DNA from: Polyangiaceae bacterium
GTDB lineage: Bacteria; Myxococcota_A; Polyangia; Polyangiales; Polyangiaceae
Assembly: GCA_041389725.1 (NCBI GenBank)
Contig: JAWKRG010000002.1
Span: 744,001 to 808,000 of the forward strand
Reading direction: 5' to 3'
Length of the DNA: 64,000 bases
Below the pieces are notes generated by a model. That model worked only from the letters and a program-made list of their open reading frames with translations. It was not told where the DNA came from and made no database searches. Below are positions 49,643 through 59,080 of this stretch, piece after piece. Numbering within the stretch: position 1 is the stretch's first letter; every line of letters starts with the position of its first letter. A program made the position numbers and the translations under genes.

Positions 49643-49702
49643 TCGCGTCCACGCTCCACGCCGCGCGCTGACGACGTCCACACTGCCGTCGCCACGCGCT
49701 GA
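49631..49702. repeat. Tandem repeat beginning with the stop codon of the dehydrogenase gene
   Basis: GCCACGCGCTGA at 49631 (TGA is the stop), GCCGCGCGCTGA at 49660 and GCCACGCGCTGA at 49691; the first two units continue with a related ...GTCCAC segment. Spacings are 29 and 31 bp. Confidence 0.65.
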
Positions 49703-49816
49703 GGTGCGCGCGAAGCCGCGACGCGACACGTCGCACTGGACGAGCGGGGTCGCTGCGATTGGCCAATTGTGCGCGAAAAACCACCGCGCTCCGTTGGAAC
49801 GCACCTTGCAGTTCGC

Positions 49817-51883
49817 ATGCCGATGCTCAAGATTCGGCTGTCCCCCACTCTGCTCCTCGCAGGCGCGCTGCCACTGGCGGCGTGCATCGGAAGCATCGAA
49901 GAGCGCGGTGGCTCGAGCGGTGGCAAGGGCGGAACGTCAGGCCCGCAGTCGTCGCCCTCGGGTCGCGATCCTGGAAGCGTGACCCTGCACCGGCTCAACC
50001 GAGCCGAGTACGACAACACCGTGCGCGACTTGTTGGGTACCGCGCTGACGCCGGCCAAGGACTTTCCCGCCGACGATCATGGCTACGGCTACGACAACAT
50101 CGCCGACGTGCTCAGCATCTCGCCCACGCAGGTGATGCTCTACGAAGCGGCGGCGGAGACCCTCGTCGATGACACGCTGAAGGCGGCGGCGGCGAGTTCG
50201 TCGAAACAGCTGATCGAAGGCGAAACGCTGACGTCGTCGGTCGGCGGCGCCACGAGCAACGCCTACAACCTGTGGAGTAACGGGGATCTGAGCGCAACGT
50301 TCTCGCTTCCCTCGGACGGCAGCTACGAGATCCGCGTTCGAGCCTGGTCCACCCAGGCCGGATCGGAACCCGCACGCATGGCCGTGCGCGTAGGCACGCA
50401 AGACCTGGGCACCTTCGACGTTCCCAACGCTTCTAGCGATCCGCTGCTCGTGAGCAAGCAGACGCAGGTGAGCGGTGGCTCGAAAACCGTCACGATCAGC
50501 TTCCTCAACGACTTCTACTCCGCACCCGACGACCGCAATCTGTACGTGGACTACATCGAGGTCGAGGGCCCCATCGGCGCCACGGGCGGCGGCAATGCGC
50601 AGCGGGATCGCATCCTGTCCTGCGATCCAGCCTCCGGGCAGGCCTGCCAACGCACCATCCTGGAGGACTTTGCCAAGCGAGCATGGCGCCGACCCGTCAC
50701 CCAGGAAGAAATCGACAAGTTGCTCGCCTTCGTCGCACTGGCCCAGGCAGAGGGCGACGACGAAGAGACCGGCATCAAGCTCGCGCTGCGCGCGGTGTTG
50801 ATGAGCCACAACTTCCTGTTCCGCATCGAGCTGGACGGCGCGCCAAGCAGCGGTGCGGTGCGACCGCTCAACGCCTGGGAGCTGGCATCACGCCTTTCCT
50901 ACTTCCTGTGGAGTTCGATGCCTGACGATGCGCTGTTCGCAAAGGCCGAGAGCGGCGCGCTACTCGAACCCGATGTGCTCGTCGCGGAAACGCGGCGCAT
51001 GCTGCAGGATCCCAAAGCCGAGGCGCTGACGGACAACTTCGCCGGTCAGTGGCTCTACACGCGCGCATTGGTCGAGCACGAGCCCGACGCGAACTACTTT
51101 TCCGGCTACGACGACGGGCTACGGGTCGCGATGGAGCAGGAGACACGCAGCTTCTTCCAGGAGTTCCTCACGCAGCCGCACCCGGTGCAAGATCTGCTGC
51201 TTGCGAATTTCGGCTTCGTGGATGGACGCCTGGCGGATCACTACGGCGTGAGCGGGGTGCAGGGCTCGTCTCCGCAGCGTGTCACCTTCGACGACCCCTT
51301 GCGTGGCGGCCTCCTCGGTCAGGCCAGCGTGCTCACCATCACCAGCTATCCCACGCGCACCTCCCCAGTGAAGCGCGGGCGCTGGGTGCTGGCGCAGCTG
51401 TTGTGCGACAAGCCGCCGGACCCGCCGCCGGGCGTCGAAGCAGAGATCGACCCGTCGCCGCCGGTGGGGACGACTCAGAAGGACTTGTTGGCCAAGCATC
51501 GTGAAGATCCGACGTGCGCCAGCTGCCACAGCCGAATGGACCCCATCGGCATTGCGCTGGAAAACTTCGACGGCATCGGTCGCTATCGCAGCGAAGACAA
51601 CGGCTCCGCGGTCGACCCCACCGCGGAGCTGCCCGACGGAACCGCGTTGAACGGCCCTCAATCCCTGGCCAAAGCCGTGGCCAACGACGACCGCTTCCGC
51701 AGCTGCGTGCTCGAGCAGATGTTCACCTACGCCCTGGGCCGCGGCCGCGCCACGACGGACCTACCCTACTTCGATGAGATGCTGAAGAACCTGGGGCAAG
51801 GCTACAACCTGCAACAAGCCATCGAGCAAATCGTGCTGAGCGAACCGTTCCGGATGCGGCGCGCGGAAGGAGGCAACCAGTGA
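49817..51883 (+). CDS. DUF1592-type (DUF1587/1592/1588/1585) lipoprotein with CxxCH motif
   Basis: A 688-residue lipoprotein (lipobox LAAC). Domains in order: DUF1587-like (LHRLNRAEYDNTVRDLLG; DDHGYGYDNIAD), a beta-sandwich like carbohydrate-binding modules (SDGSYEIRVRAWST), DUF1595-like (FAKRAWRRPVTQEEIDKL), DUF1592-like (ELASRLSYFLWSSMPDDALF; NFAGQWLYTRAL), DUF1588-like (KRGRWVLAQLLC; CASCHSRMDPIG) and DUF1585-like (FRSCVLEQMFTYALGRG; QQAIEQIVLSEPFRMR). The same domain chain is common in Planctomycetes and myxobacteria. CASCH is a potential haem-c-binding site. Function unknown; often it is next to a DUF1552 protein, as here, with which it overlaps by 4 bp. Confidence 0.91.
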   Translation: MPMLKIRLSPTLLLAGALPLAACIGSIEERGGSSGGKGGTSGPQSSPSGRDPGSVTLHRLNRAEYDNTVRDLLGTALTPAKDFPADDHGYGYDNIADVLSISPTQVMLYEAAAETLVDDTLKAAAASSSKQLIEGETLTSSVGGATSNAYNLWSNGDLSATFSLPSDGSYEIRVRAWSTQAGSEPARMAVRVGTQDLGTFDVPNASSDPLLVSKQTQVSGGSKTVTISFLNDFYSAPDDRNLYVDYIEVEGPIGATGGGNAQRDRILSCDPASGQACQRTILEDFAKRAWRRPVTQEEIDKLLAFVALAQAEGDDEETGIKLALRAVLMSHNFLFRIELDGAPSSGAVRPLNAWELASRLSYFLWSSMPDDALFAKAESGALLEPDVLVAETRRMLQDPKAEALTDNFAGQWLYTRALVEHEPDANYFSGYDDGLRVAMEQETRSFFQEFLTQPHPVQDLLLANFGFVDGRLADHYGVSGVQGSSPQRVTFDDPLRGGLLGQASVLTITSYPTRTSPVKRGRWVLAQLLCDKPPDPPPGVEAEIDPSPPVGTTQKDLLAKHREDPTCASCHSRMDPIGIALENFDGIGRYRSEDNGSAVDPTAELPDGTALNGPQSLAKAVANDDRFRSCVLEQMFTYALGRGRATTDLPYFDEMLKNLGQGYNLQQAIEQIVLSEPFRMRRAEGGNQ

Positions 51884-53217
51884 CCCGCCGATCGAGCCCC
51901 TGGGGCAAGCGTATGAACCGCCGCTTCTTCTTGGGTGGTGCCGCCGCAGTAGTGGGGCTGCCGATGCTCGAGAGCTTGGTAGGCAGCACGGCGACTGCCG
52001 CAAGCAGCGGTGTGCCGCAACGCTTCCTCGCCTTCTACGTTCCCTGCGGCATGCACATGCCAAAGTGGACGCCGAGCGCGACTGGATTCGGCTACGACTT
52101 GCCAGAGATCTTGGCGCCCCTAGCGCAGGTGCGAGACAAGACCATGGTGCTCACCGGGCTGGCCAACGAGCCCGCCAAGCCCGACGGGCCGGGAGATCAT
52201 GCGTCCGGCACCGGCGCTTTCCTCACCTGCGCGCATCCGAAGAAGACCGAAGGCGCGGACATCAAGAACGGCATCAGCGTCGATCAGGTCATCGCCCAGA
52301 ACCTCGGCAAGGAAACGCGGATTGCATCGCTGCAGCTCGGGATCGACGGCGGCGCTGGCGTCGGCGGTTGCGACAGCGGCTACAGCTGCGCCTACGCGCG
52401 CAACATCTCTTGGGCCAGCGAGACCCAGCCACTGCCCAAGACCATCAATCCCCAGGTGGTATTCGATCAGATCTTCGAGGGCTTCGACCCGACGCAAAGC
52501 TCCGAGGCCAAGGTGCGCGTGCGCAAGTACCGCGCCAGCGTGCTGGACTACGTGCATCAGGACGCGAAGTCCCTATCCACGCGCCTGAACACCAAGGACC
52601 GCGCCAAGCTCGACGAGTACATGACCGGGATCTTCGACTTGGAGCAGAGCATTCAGAACGCGAACCAGGTGTCCTGCGATGCCATCGCGCGCCCGGAGGA
52701 GAACCTCACGTTCCCCGAGCACGTGAAGATGATGCTCGATCTCTCTGTGCTGGCGATGCAGTGCGACGTCACCCGCGTCGTGACCTTCATGCTGGGTAAC
52801 GCCGGCAGCGGGCGAAACTATGACTTCATCGGCGTGAGTGGCGGGCACCATCAGCTTTCGCACCATCAAAGCCAACAGTCCAACTACGACAAGCTCACCA
52901 AGATCGACACTTGGGAGATCACGCAGTTGGCCTACTTGTTGGAGAAGATGGACCAGGTGAGCGAGGGCTCGGGCACGTTGCTGGACAATGCGGCGGTCTT
53001 CTTCTCCAGCGAGATCGAGGACGGCAACGCACACCGTCACACGAACCTGCCCGTACTGCTCGCAGGCGGACTGGGCGGGGCGCTACCAACGGGTCAGCAC
53101 TTGAAGTTCGCCGACAAGACGCCGCTGGCGAACCTGTTCGTGACGCTGTTGAACCAGATGGGCATCGCCACTGGCAGCTTCGGCCAGAACAGCACCGGCG
53201 CCCTCAGCTTGGGTTGA
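51880..53217 (+). CDS. DUF1552-domain secreted protein (Tat signal)
   Basis: A 445-residue protein. The start GTG 51880 overlaps the upstream stop (GTGA), so translation is coupled. The N-terminus (KRMNRRFFLGGAAAVVGLPM) looks like a Tat signal with RRFF, meaning export of a folded protein. The DUF1552 marks are RFLAFYVPCGMHMPKWTP, DHASGTGAFLTCAHP, SVDQVIAQNLGKETR, SGGHHQLSHHQS and NAAVFFSSEIEDGNAHRH. The last resembles alkaline-phosphatase/sulfatase-type proteins distantly, but the catalytic function is unknown. Together with the previous gene it is a typical pair; a sigma factor and giant kinase follow in the same direction. Confidence 0.9.
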   Translation: MTRRSSPWGKRMNRRFFLGGAAAVVGLPMLESLVGSTATAASSGVPQRFLAFYVPCGMHMPKWTPSATGFGYDLPEILAPLAQVRDKTMVLTGLANEPAKPDGPGDHASGTGAFLTCAHPKKTEGADIKNGISVDQVIAQNLGKETRIASLQLGIDGGAGVGGCDSGYSCAYARNISWASETQPLPKTINPQVVFDQIFEGFDPTQSSEAKVRVRKYRASVLDYVHQDAKSLSTRLNTKDRAKLDEYMTGIFDLEQSIQNANQVSCDAIARPEENLTFPEHVKMMLDLSVLAMQCDVTRVVTFMLGNAGSGRNYDFIGVSGGHHQLSHHQSQQSNYDKLTKIDTWEITQLAYLLEKMDQVSEGSGTLLDNAAVFFSSEIEDGNAHRHTNLPVLLAGGLGGALPTGQHLKFADKTPLANLFVTLLNQMGIATGSFGQNSTGALSLG

Positions 53218-53334
53218 GAGCGGCGCTCAAACCCGTCCGTCGCCAGACGGCCGATCCATCCGCGCTTGCGTCGTTGCTTGCTGCAGGGCGTTCGGGCGGT
53301 GGCTTTCCCAAGACTCCGTCGCTAGACTGCAGGT

Positions 53335-53949
53335 ATGGAAGGGGCGCTGCTCGAGGCCTGGTCACGTGGTGACACGGAAGCGGGCCGACGGCTCTACGCG
53401 ACCCACTTCGACGCGGTCTACCGCTTCTTCCGCACGAAGGTAGACGGCGACGTCTCTGACCTGGTGCAAGAAACCTTCGTGGCAGCACTGCAAGCCGCGG
53501 CCAGGTTCGAGGGCCGAAGCTCGGTGAAGACGTTTCTGCTTGGGGTGGCGCGCCACCATCTCTTCGATCACTACCGCAGCAAGCAGCGTGCGCTGACCCA
53601 CGACATGAGCATCAGCGCCGTCAACGACACGGCTCCTCGGGCCAGCGAGTTGGTGCTGCGCAAGAGCGAGCAGCGGCTCGTGCTCGAAGCGCTCCGCAGG
53701 CTCTCCGTCGACGACCAGACGTTGCTCGAGCTCTTCTACTGGGAAGAACTCTCCGGCTCCGAGCTGGCACAGATCTTCGAGGTTCCCGAAGGAACCATTC
53801 GCAGCCGGCTACGTCGCGCGCATGAGCGTCTGCGCAGTGCCGTCGAGAGTCTTGCGACGTCGAGCGAGCAATTGAGCTCGACGATGTCGAATCTCGAAGG
53901 CTGGGCGGCGTCCCTGCGCAACGAGCTGCTGAGCGCTTCGTCCACTTGA
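53335..53949 (+). CDS. ECF-type RNA polymerase sigma factor
   Basis: A 204-residue sigma factor. Sigma-2 includes YATHFDAVYRFFRTKVDGDV, SDLVQETFVAALQAAARFEG and VKTFLLGVARHHLFDHYRSK. Sigma-4 includes LRRLSVDDQTLLELFYWEEL and SGSELAQIFEVPEGTIRSRL. It ends with about 30 residues containing SLATSSEQLSSTMSNLEGWA, where small anti-sigma contact regions may lie. There is no anti-sigma gene; a kinase/ATPase gene follows after 1 bp, so they are co-translated. Confidence 0.9.
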   Translation: MEGALLEAWSRGDTEAGRRLYATHFDAVYRFFRTKVDGDVSDLVQETFVAALQAAARFEGRSSVKTFLLGVARHHLFDHYRSKQRALTHDMSISAVNDTAPRASELVLRKSEQRLVLEALRRLSVDDQTLLELFYWEELSGSELAQIFEVPEGTIRSRLRRAHERLRSAVESLATSSEQLSSTMSNLEGWAASLRNELLSASST

Positions 53950-53950
53950 G

Positions 53951-56900
53951 ATGGCGGCGCCCATCTCACCGCGCTACCAGGTTCTGGAAACCGTCGGGCG
54001 GGGCGGCATGGGGCATGTCGAGCTGGTACTCGACACGGAGCGAGGCGAGCGTGTCGCGCGCAAGCGCCTGCGCTCCATGTCCGCCATGGGTATTCGCCGA
54101 TTGAAGCGCGAGTTTCGCACCCTCGTCGCGCTGGAACACGAGCACCTCGTGCGCCTCTACGAGCTCGGCGAGGACGAGAGCGGCACTTTCTACACCATGG
54201 AGTGGATCGATGGCGCGGATCTCACAGACCGTCTTGCCAGTCTCGGTCCGCGTGCATTCGTGCTCGACGTTCTGCCGTCACTGCTATCGGCGCTCGTCTT
54301 CCTTCACGGCGCAGGCCTGGTCCACGGCGATCTCAAGCCCGGCAACGTTCGCCTGCGACGAGACGGCGCGGTGAAGCTTCTCGATTTCGGGCTGGCGGCA
54401 GCCGCTGGGCGCGTCGCCGACGAAACGGGAGGGACGCCGCGATACATGGCACCCGAAGTCCACTCTCGCCACGCCGCATCGCCTCTGATGGATGCCTACG
54501 CCCTGGGCGTGATGCTGTTCGAAGCGTGCTGCGGTCGACCCCCGACGACCGAAGCCGGCGGACTTCTCGACCGCGACGCGCAGGCCCAGATCCTGGCGGC
54601 AACGGCGGGCGTTCACGAGACTCTGGCTGCCGTGTGCCTCGACTTGCTCGAGGTCGATCCAGCGCGGCGTCTGCTCGTGGCCGGCGTTGCCGCGCGACTC
54701 GGCGATCTCGTTCGCGTCGTAGAGCGTGCCGACCGCGCTCAGGCTCCACTGCTTGGACGTGAAGCGGCGATGCAGTCGCTCCGTGCTTGGTTGCACGACA
54801 AGCGCCCTCTCGGCGTCGTGCTCGGGCCGAGCGGGATCGGCAAGACACGCGTGCTGGACACGGTGATCGAGGAGCATCGCCGAGCGGGCGGGCGGGCGCT
54901 CACTGCGACCTGTCGTCCGGAGGAGCGTATCGCCTTCAACGCCATCGACGAGGTCGTGGATCGACTGGTGTCGCTCTTGCCGCGTGAGGATGTGGGCGTG
55001 AATGAACGCGCGCAAATCGCGGCGTGGGTGTTTCCCGTGCTCGCGGAGGTCGCCGGCATCGACCTGGACAAGATGCGCGCGCGCGCCCGCACCCATCAGG
55101 CGCTATTTGGGGAAACGGTGTCGGCATCTCGCGAAGATGCCTTCGGCGCGTTGATCGAGCTGTTCGGCATCGCAGCGCAAGATGGCCTGCTGATCGGCTT
55201 CGACGACTTTCACTGGGCGGACGAGGACTCCATCGCATTCGTCGAGCGCTTGAGCGCCGCGCACATCCCGGGGCTGACCCTGCTCGCGACGCTTCGCGAC
55301 GACGTGGGGCAAACTGCCGCGCTGCACTGGGCGCTCGCGCGCGCGGACTTGCACCTAGTGTTGCCGCCTCTGGCAGGTGCGGATCTGCTCGCGATCGCGC
55401 AGCACACAGCGCATTCAGCCGACCCAGCCGCTGCCAGCGATCTCGACGAGTCTCTCGTCGCCAAGATCGCCGGGGGTCGCCCCGCCCTCGCCGAAGCCTG
55501 TGGTCGCGGTCTGCTCTCCTCGGATCAAACTGCTGTGCATACGGCACCGGAGCTCGAATCGGTGGTTGCAGCGTTGGTGGCCGCGGACGATTGGATCGAC
55601 GTCGCGAGCTTGGCGCAGGCCGCCAGTGCCTCCCCCGGTGAAGTCATCGATCGCACTCGCACGCTGGAGCGGCGTGGACTGGTGCGCCGCTCCTCGGATG
55701 CTCGACGCATCACCCACGACACGCTGCACGTCCTGCTCCGCGCTTCCTTGCCGAAAGACAGCATCGTCCGCGCTCACGGCGCCCTGGCGGACTTGTCGCT
55801 CCGTGCAGGACGCGTGGATGGCGGACTCGTGCGGCATCTCTTGGCGGCGCGCCGCGAGCAGGAGGCAGGGCGCCTCGCCGTGAGTGCCGCCCGCGACGCC
55901 GAAGCGCGCGCGGCTCACTCGCTGGCGGCAGACTTGTACGACGTTGCGCTCGAACACGGCGGTGGGGATCTGCGCGAACTCTTGCCCGCGCAAGCGGCGT
56001 CCCTCGAGCACAGCGCGCGCTACGCCGAGGCGGCGCGCTGTCATGCTCGCCGGGCAGAACTCGCAGGCGAGGCTAGCCGGGAGCAAGACGTCATCGACGC
56101 GCGACTCGCCGAGGCCCACGCGCTCCTCGCGGGCAATGATGTCTCCCGTGGCGCCGATCTGCTCGAGCAAACGCAGCGCCACTGGTTCGGCGGCGGCAAG
56201 CTGTCGGCCGTGCGGGATCTCTGGGCTGGAATTCGCTTTCTGCGCGGGCCCGCAGTCGCAAAGAGCCACGCGACGCCAAGCAACGCGACGCCAAGCAACG
56301 CGACGAGCCACGCGACGCCAAGCCGCGCAACGCCGAGCCACGCGGCAGCGCACACGGCCGCCGGTTCCGCGCGGCGAGAGCTCAAGCTCGCGATGATGGT
56401 CTCTTTCTACGATCCCCTCGCCGGCGTTCGCTTGCTGCAACGCGCACGCGATCGCTTCGACGCCACGGGAGCCAGACGCGAGGCAGCCTGGTGCGACTTC
56501 ATCTTCTCCCACTTTGCCCAGTACGGCACGGACCAGCGCGGCGAGGTTCTGCTCTCCACTCGCTACCGCGAGTCGGCGCGGCGCCGCCTCGCCCACGAAT
56601 CGGATCTGGCACCGGAACTACGGGCGATGGATCCCTTTCTCGCAGGCGTCGACGCGCTGCGCGCCGGCACTTTCAGCGAAGCGATTGCGCAGCTGGAAGA
56701 CGCAAGTGAGATCCTCGAAAGCGCCGGGCTGCGCGGAACCTTCGAGCACATGATGGTGCTGTCCATGCGCTGCCAGCTGCACTTCTTCGACCAAGATCCG
56801 GCTGCCCTGGAAGCGGATCTCCTTCGCTACCAGAGCACGGTGCGCGCCAGCTCCGACACCGCGTTTCGCAGTCACCTGTACTTTCTCGAGATGGGGCTCC

Positions 56901-57496
56901 GGCTACTCCAGGGTCGCTTTGACGACGCTCGGGAAGTGATTCGCAGCGTGGGCGAAGTGCTCCCCGCCAACCGCCCGACGATTCAGCGCTTCGTCGCCGA
57001 GCGCTACGAACCCTGGGCGGACGTCTACGACGGCGACGTGCTGCAGGCCCGTGTTCGCTTCCGCGCGGCCAGCGCACGCGGGCGGCGATTCCGTGTCGAG
57101 CAATCGATGTTTCGTGCGGTGTACTGCTCCATCGGCGGCCTGCTCGAGGCAGCAGCCCTGCGCCTGGGGGAGCGCAGCGCCAGCCTGCGTCGCGTGCGTG
57201 CGCTCGCATCGCGCTATGATCGCTCGCCGCCGCTGATGGAAGGTGTCTCGTTGCGCACCCTGGCCTACGCAGCCGACGCCCAGGGCAGCCCCGCGCGCGC
57301 CCTGGAACTTCTGCAGCAAGCCGAGGCACGCGCCGAGGCGGCGGGACGGCGCATCGACGTGGCGACCGCGCGCTTTCAGCGCGGGCTGCGCCTCGGCGGA
57401 GACGAGGGCCGACGCCTCGTCGATGAGGCCCGAACCACCGTCACGGCCCTGGGCAGCTGCGACCAGGTCCTCCAGGAAGACCCGGTCTGGCGCTGA
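53951..57496 (+). CDS. Giant Ser/Thr kinase-AAA ATPase-TPR protein
   Basis: A 1181-residue signalling protein, cytoplasmic. Residues 1-265 form a kinase: GRGGMGHVEL (about 16-25), ARKRLRS (K38), VHGDLKPGNVRL (HGD in place of HRD; D127) and LLDFGLAAA. Activity is plausible since Asp and Asn are kept, but the Arg of HRD is replaced. Residues 270-480 hold an ATPase domain with Walker A GPSGIGKTR (about 292) and Walker B LIGFDDFHWADED (about 416), like the STAND or AAA_16 class. The rest is helical, TPR-like, interrupted by a low-complexity Ser/Ala/Thr-Pro segment near 772-800. The architecture is like PknK/LuxR-type sensors of E. coli MalT style. It probably acts on the co-encoded sigma factor. 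Confidence 0.9.
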   Translation: MAAPISPRYQVLETVGRGGMGHVELVLDTERGERVARKRLRSMSAMGIRRLKREFRTLVALEHEHLVRLYELGEDESGTFYTMEWIDGADLTDRLASLGPRAFVLDVLPSLLSALVFLHGAGLVHGDLKPGNVRLRRDGAVKLLDFGLAAAAGRVADETGGTPRYMAPEVHSRHAASPLMDAYALGVMLFEACCGRPPTTEAGGLLDRDAQAQILAATAGVHETLAAVCLDLLEVDPARRLLVAGVAARLGDLVRVVERADRAQAPLLGREAAMQSLRAWLHDKRPLGVVLGPSGIGKTRVLDTVIEEHRRAGGRALTATCRPEERIAFNAIDEVVDRLVSLLPREDVGVNERAQIAAWVFPVLAEVAGIDLDKMRARARTHQALFGETVSASREDAFGALIELFGIAAQDGLLIGFDDFHWADEDSIAFVERLSAAHIPGLTLLATLRDDVGQTAALHWALARADLHLVLPPLAGADLLAIAQHTAHSADPAAASDLDESLVAKIAGGRPALAEACGRGLLSSDQTAVHTAPELESVVAALVAADDWIDVASLAQAASASPGEVIDRTRTLERRGLVRRSSDARRITHDTLHVLLRASLPKDSIVRAHGALADLSLRAGRVDGGLVRHLLAARREQEAGRLAVSAARDAEARAAHSLAADLYDVALEHGGGDLRELLPAQAASLEHSARYAEAARCHARRAELAGEASREQDVIDARLAEAHALLAGNDVSRGADLLEQTQRHWFGGGKLSAVRDLWAGIRFLRGPAVAKSHATPSNATPSNATSHATPSRATPSHAAAHTAAGSARRELKLAMMVSFYDPLAGVRLLQRARDRFDATGARREAAWCDFIFSHFAQYGTDQRGEVLLSTRYRESARRRLAHESDLAPELRAMDPFLAGVDALRAGTFSEAIAQLEDASEILESAGLRGTFEHMMVLSMRCQLHFFDQDPAALEADLLRYQSTVRASSDTAFRSHLYFLEMGLRLLQGRFDDAREVIRSVGEVLPANRPTIQRFVAERYEPWADVYDGDVLQARVRFRAASARGRRFRVEQSMFRAVYCSIGGLLEAAALRLGERSASLRRVRALASRYDRSPPLMEGVSLRTLAYAADAQGSPARALELLQQAEARAEAAGRRIDVATARFQRGLRLGGDEGRRLVDEARTTVTALGSCDQVLQEDPVWR
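56263..56345 (+). repeat. In-frame tandem repeat, about 15-bp units
   Basis: Units like AACGCGACGCCAAGC and AGCCACGCGACGCC encode ATPSN/ATPSR/ATPSH-type peptides in the kinase-ATPase protein. They are exact enough to be prone to copy-number change. Confidence 0.7.
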
Positions 57497-57574
57497 CGAA
57501 GCCGCATCGAAAAAATCGCCGCGCCCGGGGATCGATTCGCCCTCGAGCCACACCAATCCATCGAGGTGCTTGCA

Positions 57575-58891
57575 ATGAAACGATGGAAGGCTGGTTTTGT
57601 CGGGATTTTTGCGGTGGCCGCGTCAATCGGCTTCGCGGGTTGCGGTGACGATGGCTCGGGAGGCGGCAAGTCTCCGGGCAACGACGCCGCCGTGGATACG
57701 TTCGAGCTCGCTGTCGGACCCGAAGGCGGCTTCTTGGATGCCGGGGATCTGTTCGTGTCCGTTCCCCCGGGCGCGCTGGATTCGACCGTTACCTTGAGCG
57801 TGAAGAAGAAATCGCGCTCGAGCCTCGCGCCCGACAGTGTGCTCTCCGAGGCCTTCGAACTCGCGCCCGATGGTCAGGCCTTCAACGGCCCGGTGCTGAT
57901 CGGAGTTCGCGTCGACGCGGAGGCAACCGCAGATCCAGGCGTGATGGTCTCGCGTCGAATGTCCGACGGCACCTGGGAAGATCTGGCGACCCGCGTCACC
58001 GCGGGCTGGGCGCTCGCGTCCACGCCGCACTTCAGTACCTACGCCGCGCGCCCCGCCAGCCCCGCCAATTCGCCGTGCGCCTACTCGCAGGTTCCGATCC
58101 CCCTCTACGTGCCGGGCAACCTCGAGGTCGCCAACGCCACCAAGATCGACGATCGCACTCAGTACGGCGGGGTCGCCAGCGGTAGCTACATCGAGCTTTC
58201 GACCCCCTTCAAGACCGATCAGCGCTACGTGACCCTCCGCGGAATCGCTGGCCCGCCTAGCGGCAATGGCGCCCTCTACAACATCACGAAGCAAACCGTC
58301 ACCCCGCTGCCGATCGACTCGAGCGGTCGCTTCTCGGTCGACATCGACGTGCTCACGGACGGGCCATGGTTCGGCTTGGCCGACGCCTGTAATCCACCGA
58401 CCCAACCCGGTGGTGCCGCCTGGCGCATGGTGCAGGTCGAGTGCACCGAGAAGTGCCAGCTCGTGCCCGATGCAGGCACGGACAGCGGCTCGCCAGACTC
58501 GGGCAGCGACGCCGGCGCCGATGCGGGTCCCCTCACCTGCCCGTTCCCGAAGACCATCGCGGCGCTGCCCGTCTCCAGCTGGCACGAGGCCTACCTGCAC
58601 TACCGCCCCGGCGACTACTGCGATCTGCAGACCGACGTGAAACCCGGCACCATCGTCCTGTTCCGCATCTTCTCCGGCAGTCGCACCGCCGCCGCGATCC
58701 CAGGAGCCTACCGCTGGGACATCCACACCATGAGCCACGGCAATCTGCAAGGCGGCACCTGGCTCAACTTGCCCGACGCCACCGACATCACGATGGACAT
58801 CAGCCCCTACCAAAACCCCGTCGCCACTCACCGCGTCGTCTACCGCTTCGATGGCACGAACGTGACGATCAAGTCCCTCGACCCCATCTGA
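57575..58891 (+). CDS. Lipoprotein with ZU5-like beta domain
   Basis: A 438-residue lipoprotein starting at ATG 57575 (MKRWKAGFVGIFAVAASIGF, lipobox FAGC). After a short linker, residues about 40-150 read ELAVGPEGGFLDAGDLFVSV, PPGALDSTVTLSVKK and FELAPDGQAFNGPVLIGV, like ZU5 domains, which are beta modules found in cytoskeletal and bacterial surface proteins. The second half has four scattered Cys (NSPCAYS, DACNPP, ECTEKCQ, LTCPF) and two Asp/Gly linkers. An unknown ligand-binding role is inferred. A hairpin terminator follows at 58958. Confidence 0.78.
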   Translation: MKRWKAGFVGIFAVAASIGFAGCGDDGSGGGKSPGNDAAVDTFELAVGPEGGFLDAGDLFVSVPPGALDSTVTLSVKKKSRSSLAPDSVLSEAFELAPDGQAFNGPVLIGVRVDAEATADPGVMVSRRMSDGTWEDLATRVTAGWALASTPHFSTYAARPASPANSPCAYSQVPIPLYVPGNLEVANATKIDDRTQYGGVASGSYIELSTPFKTDQRYVTLRGIAGPPSGNGALYNITKQTVTPLPIDSSGRFSVDIDVLTDGPWFGLADACNPPTQPGGAAWRMVQVECTEKCQLVPDAGTDSGSPDSGSDAGADAGPLTCPFPKTIAALPVSSWHEAYLHYRPGDYCDLQTDVKPGTIVLFRIFSGSRTAAAIPGAYRWDIHTMSHGNLQGGTWLNLPDATDITMDISPYQNPVATHRVVYRFDGTNVTIKSLDPI

Positions 58892-58957
58892 CCGCTCACT
58901 CCAACGCGACACGGAGTCCCTCGACGCCACCTAGTCGCACACTGCACAGCACCGATG

Positions 58958-58988
58958 GACGGTCGTTCCCCACTCGGGAGCGACCGTC
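58958..58988 (+). terminator. Strong hairpin terminator
   Basis: GACGGTCGTTCCC pairs with GGGAGCGACCGTC (one G-T) over loop CACTC, a 13-bp stem; GTCGCATTTG follows. Same loop design as 37873-37903. Confidence 0.6.
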
Positions 58989-59080
58989 GTCGCATTTGAT
59001 CGAAGTCCAGCCGACAGGCGCCCGCTGCACGCCACCATGCCTGGGATTTGCGTACGCCAGTCGCAGCATTGCCTGGGTTT

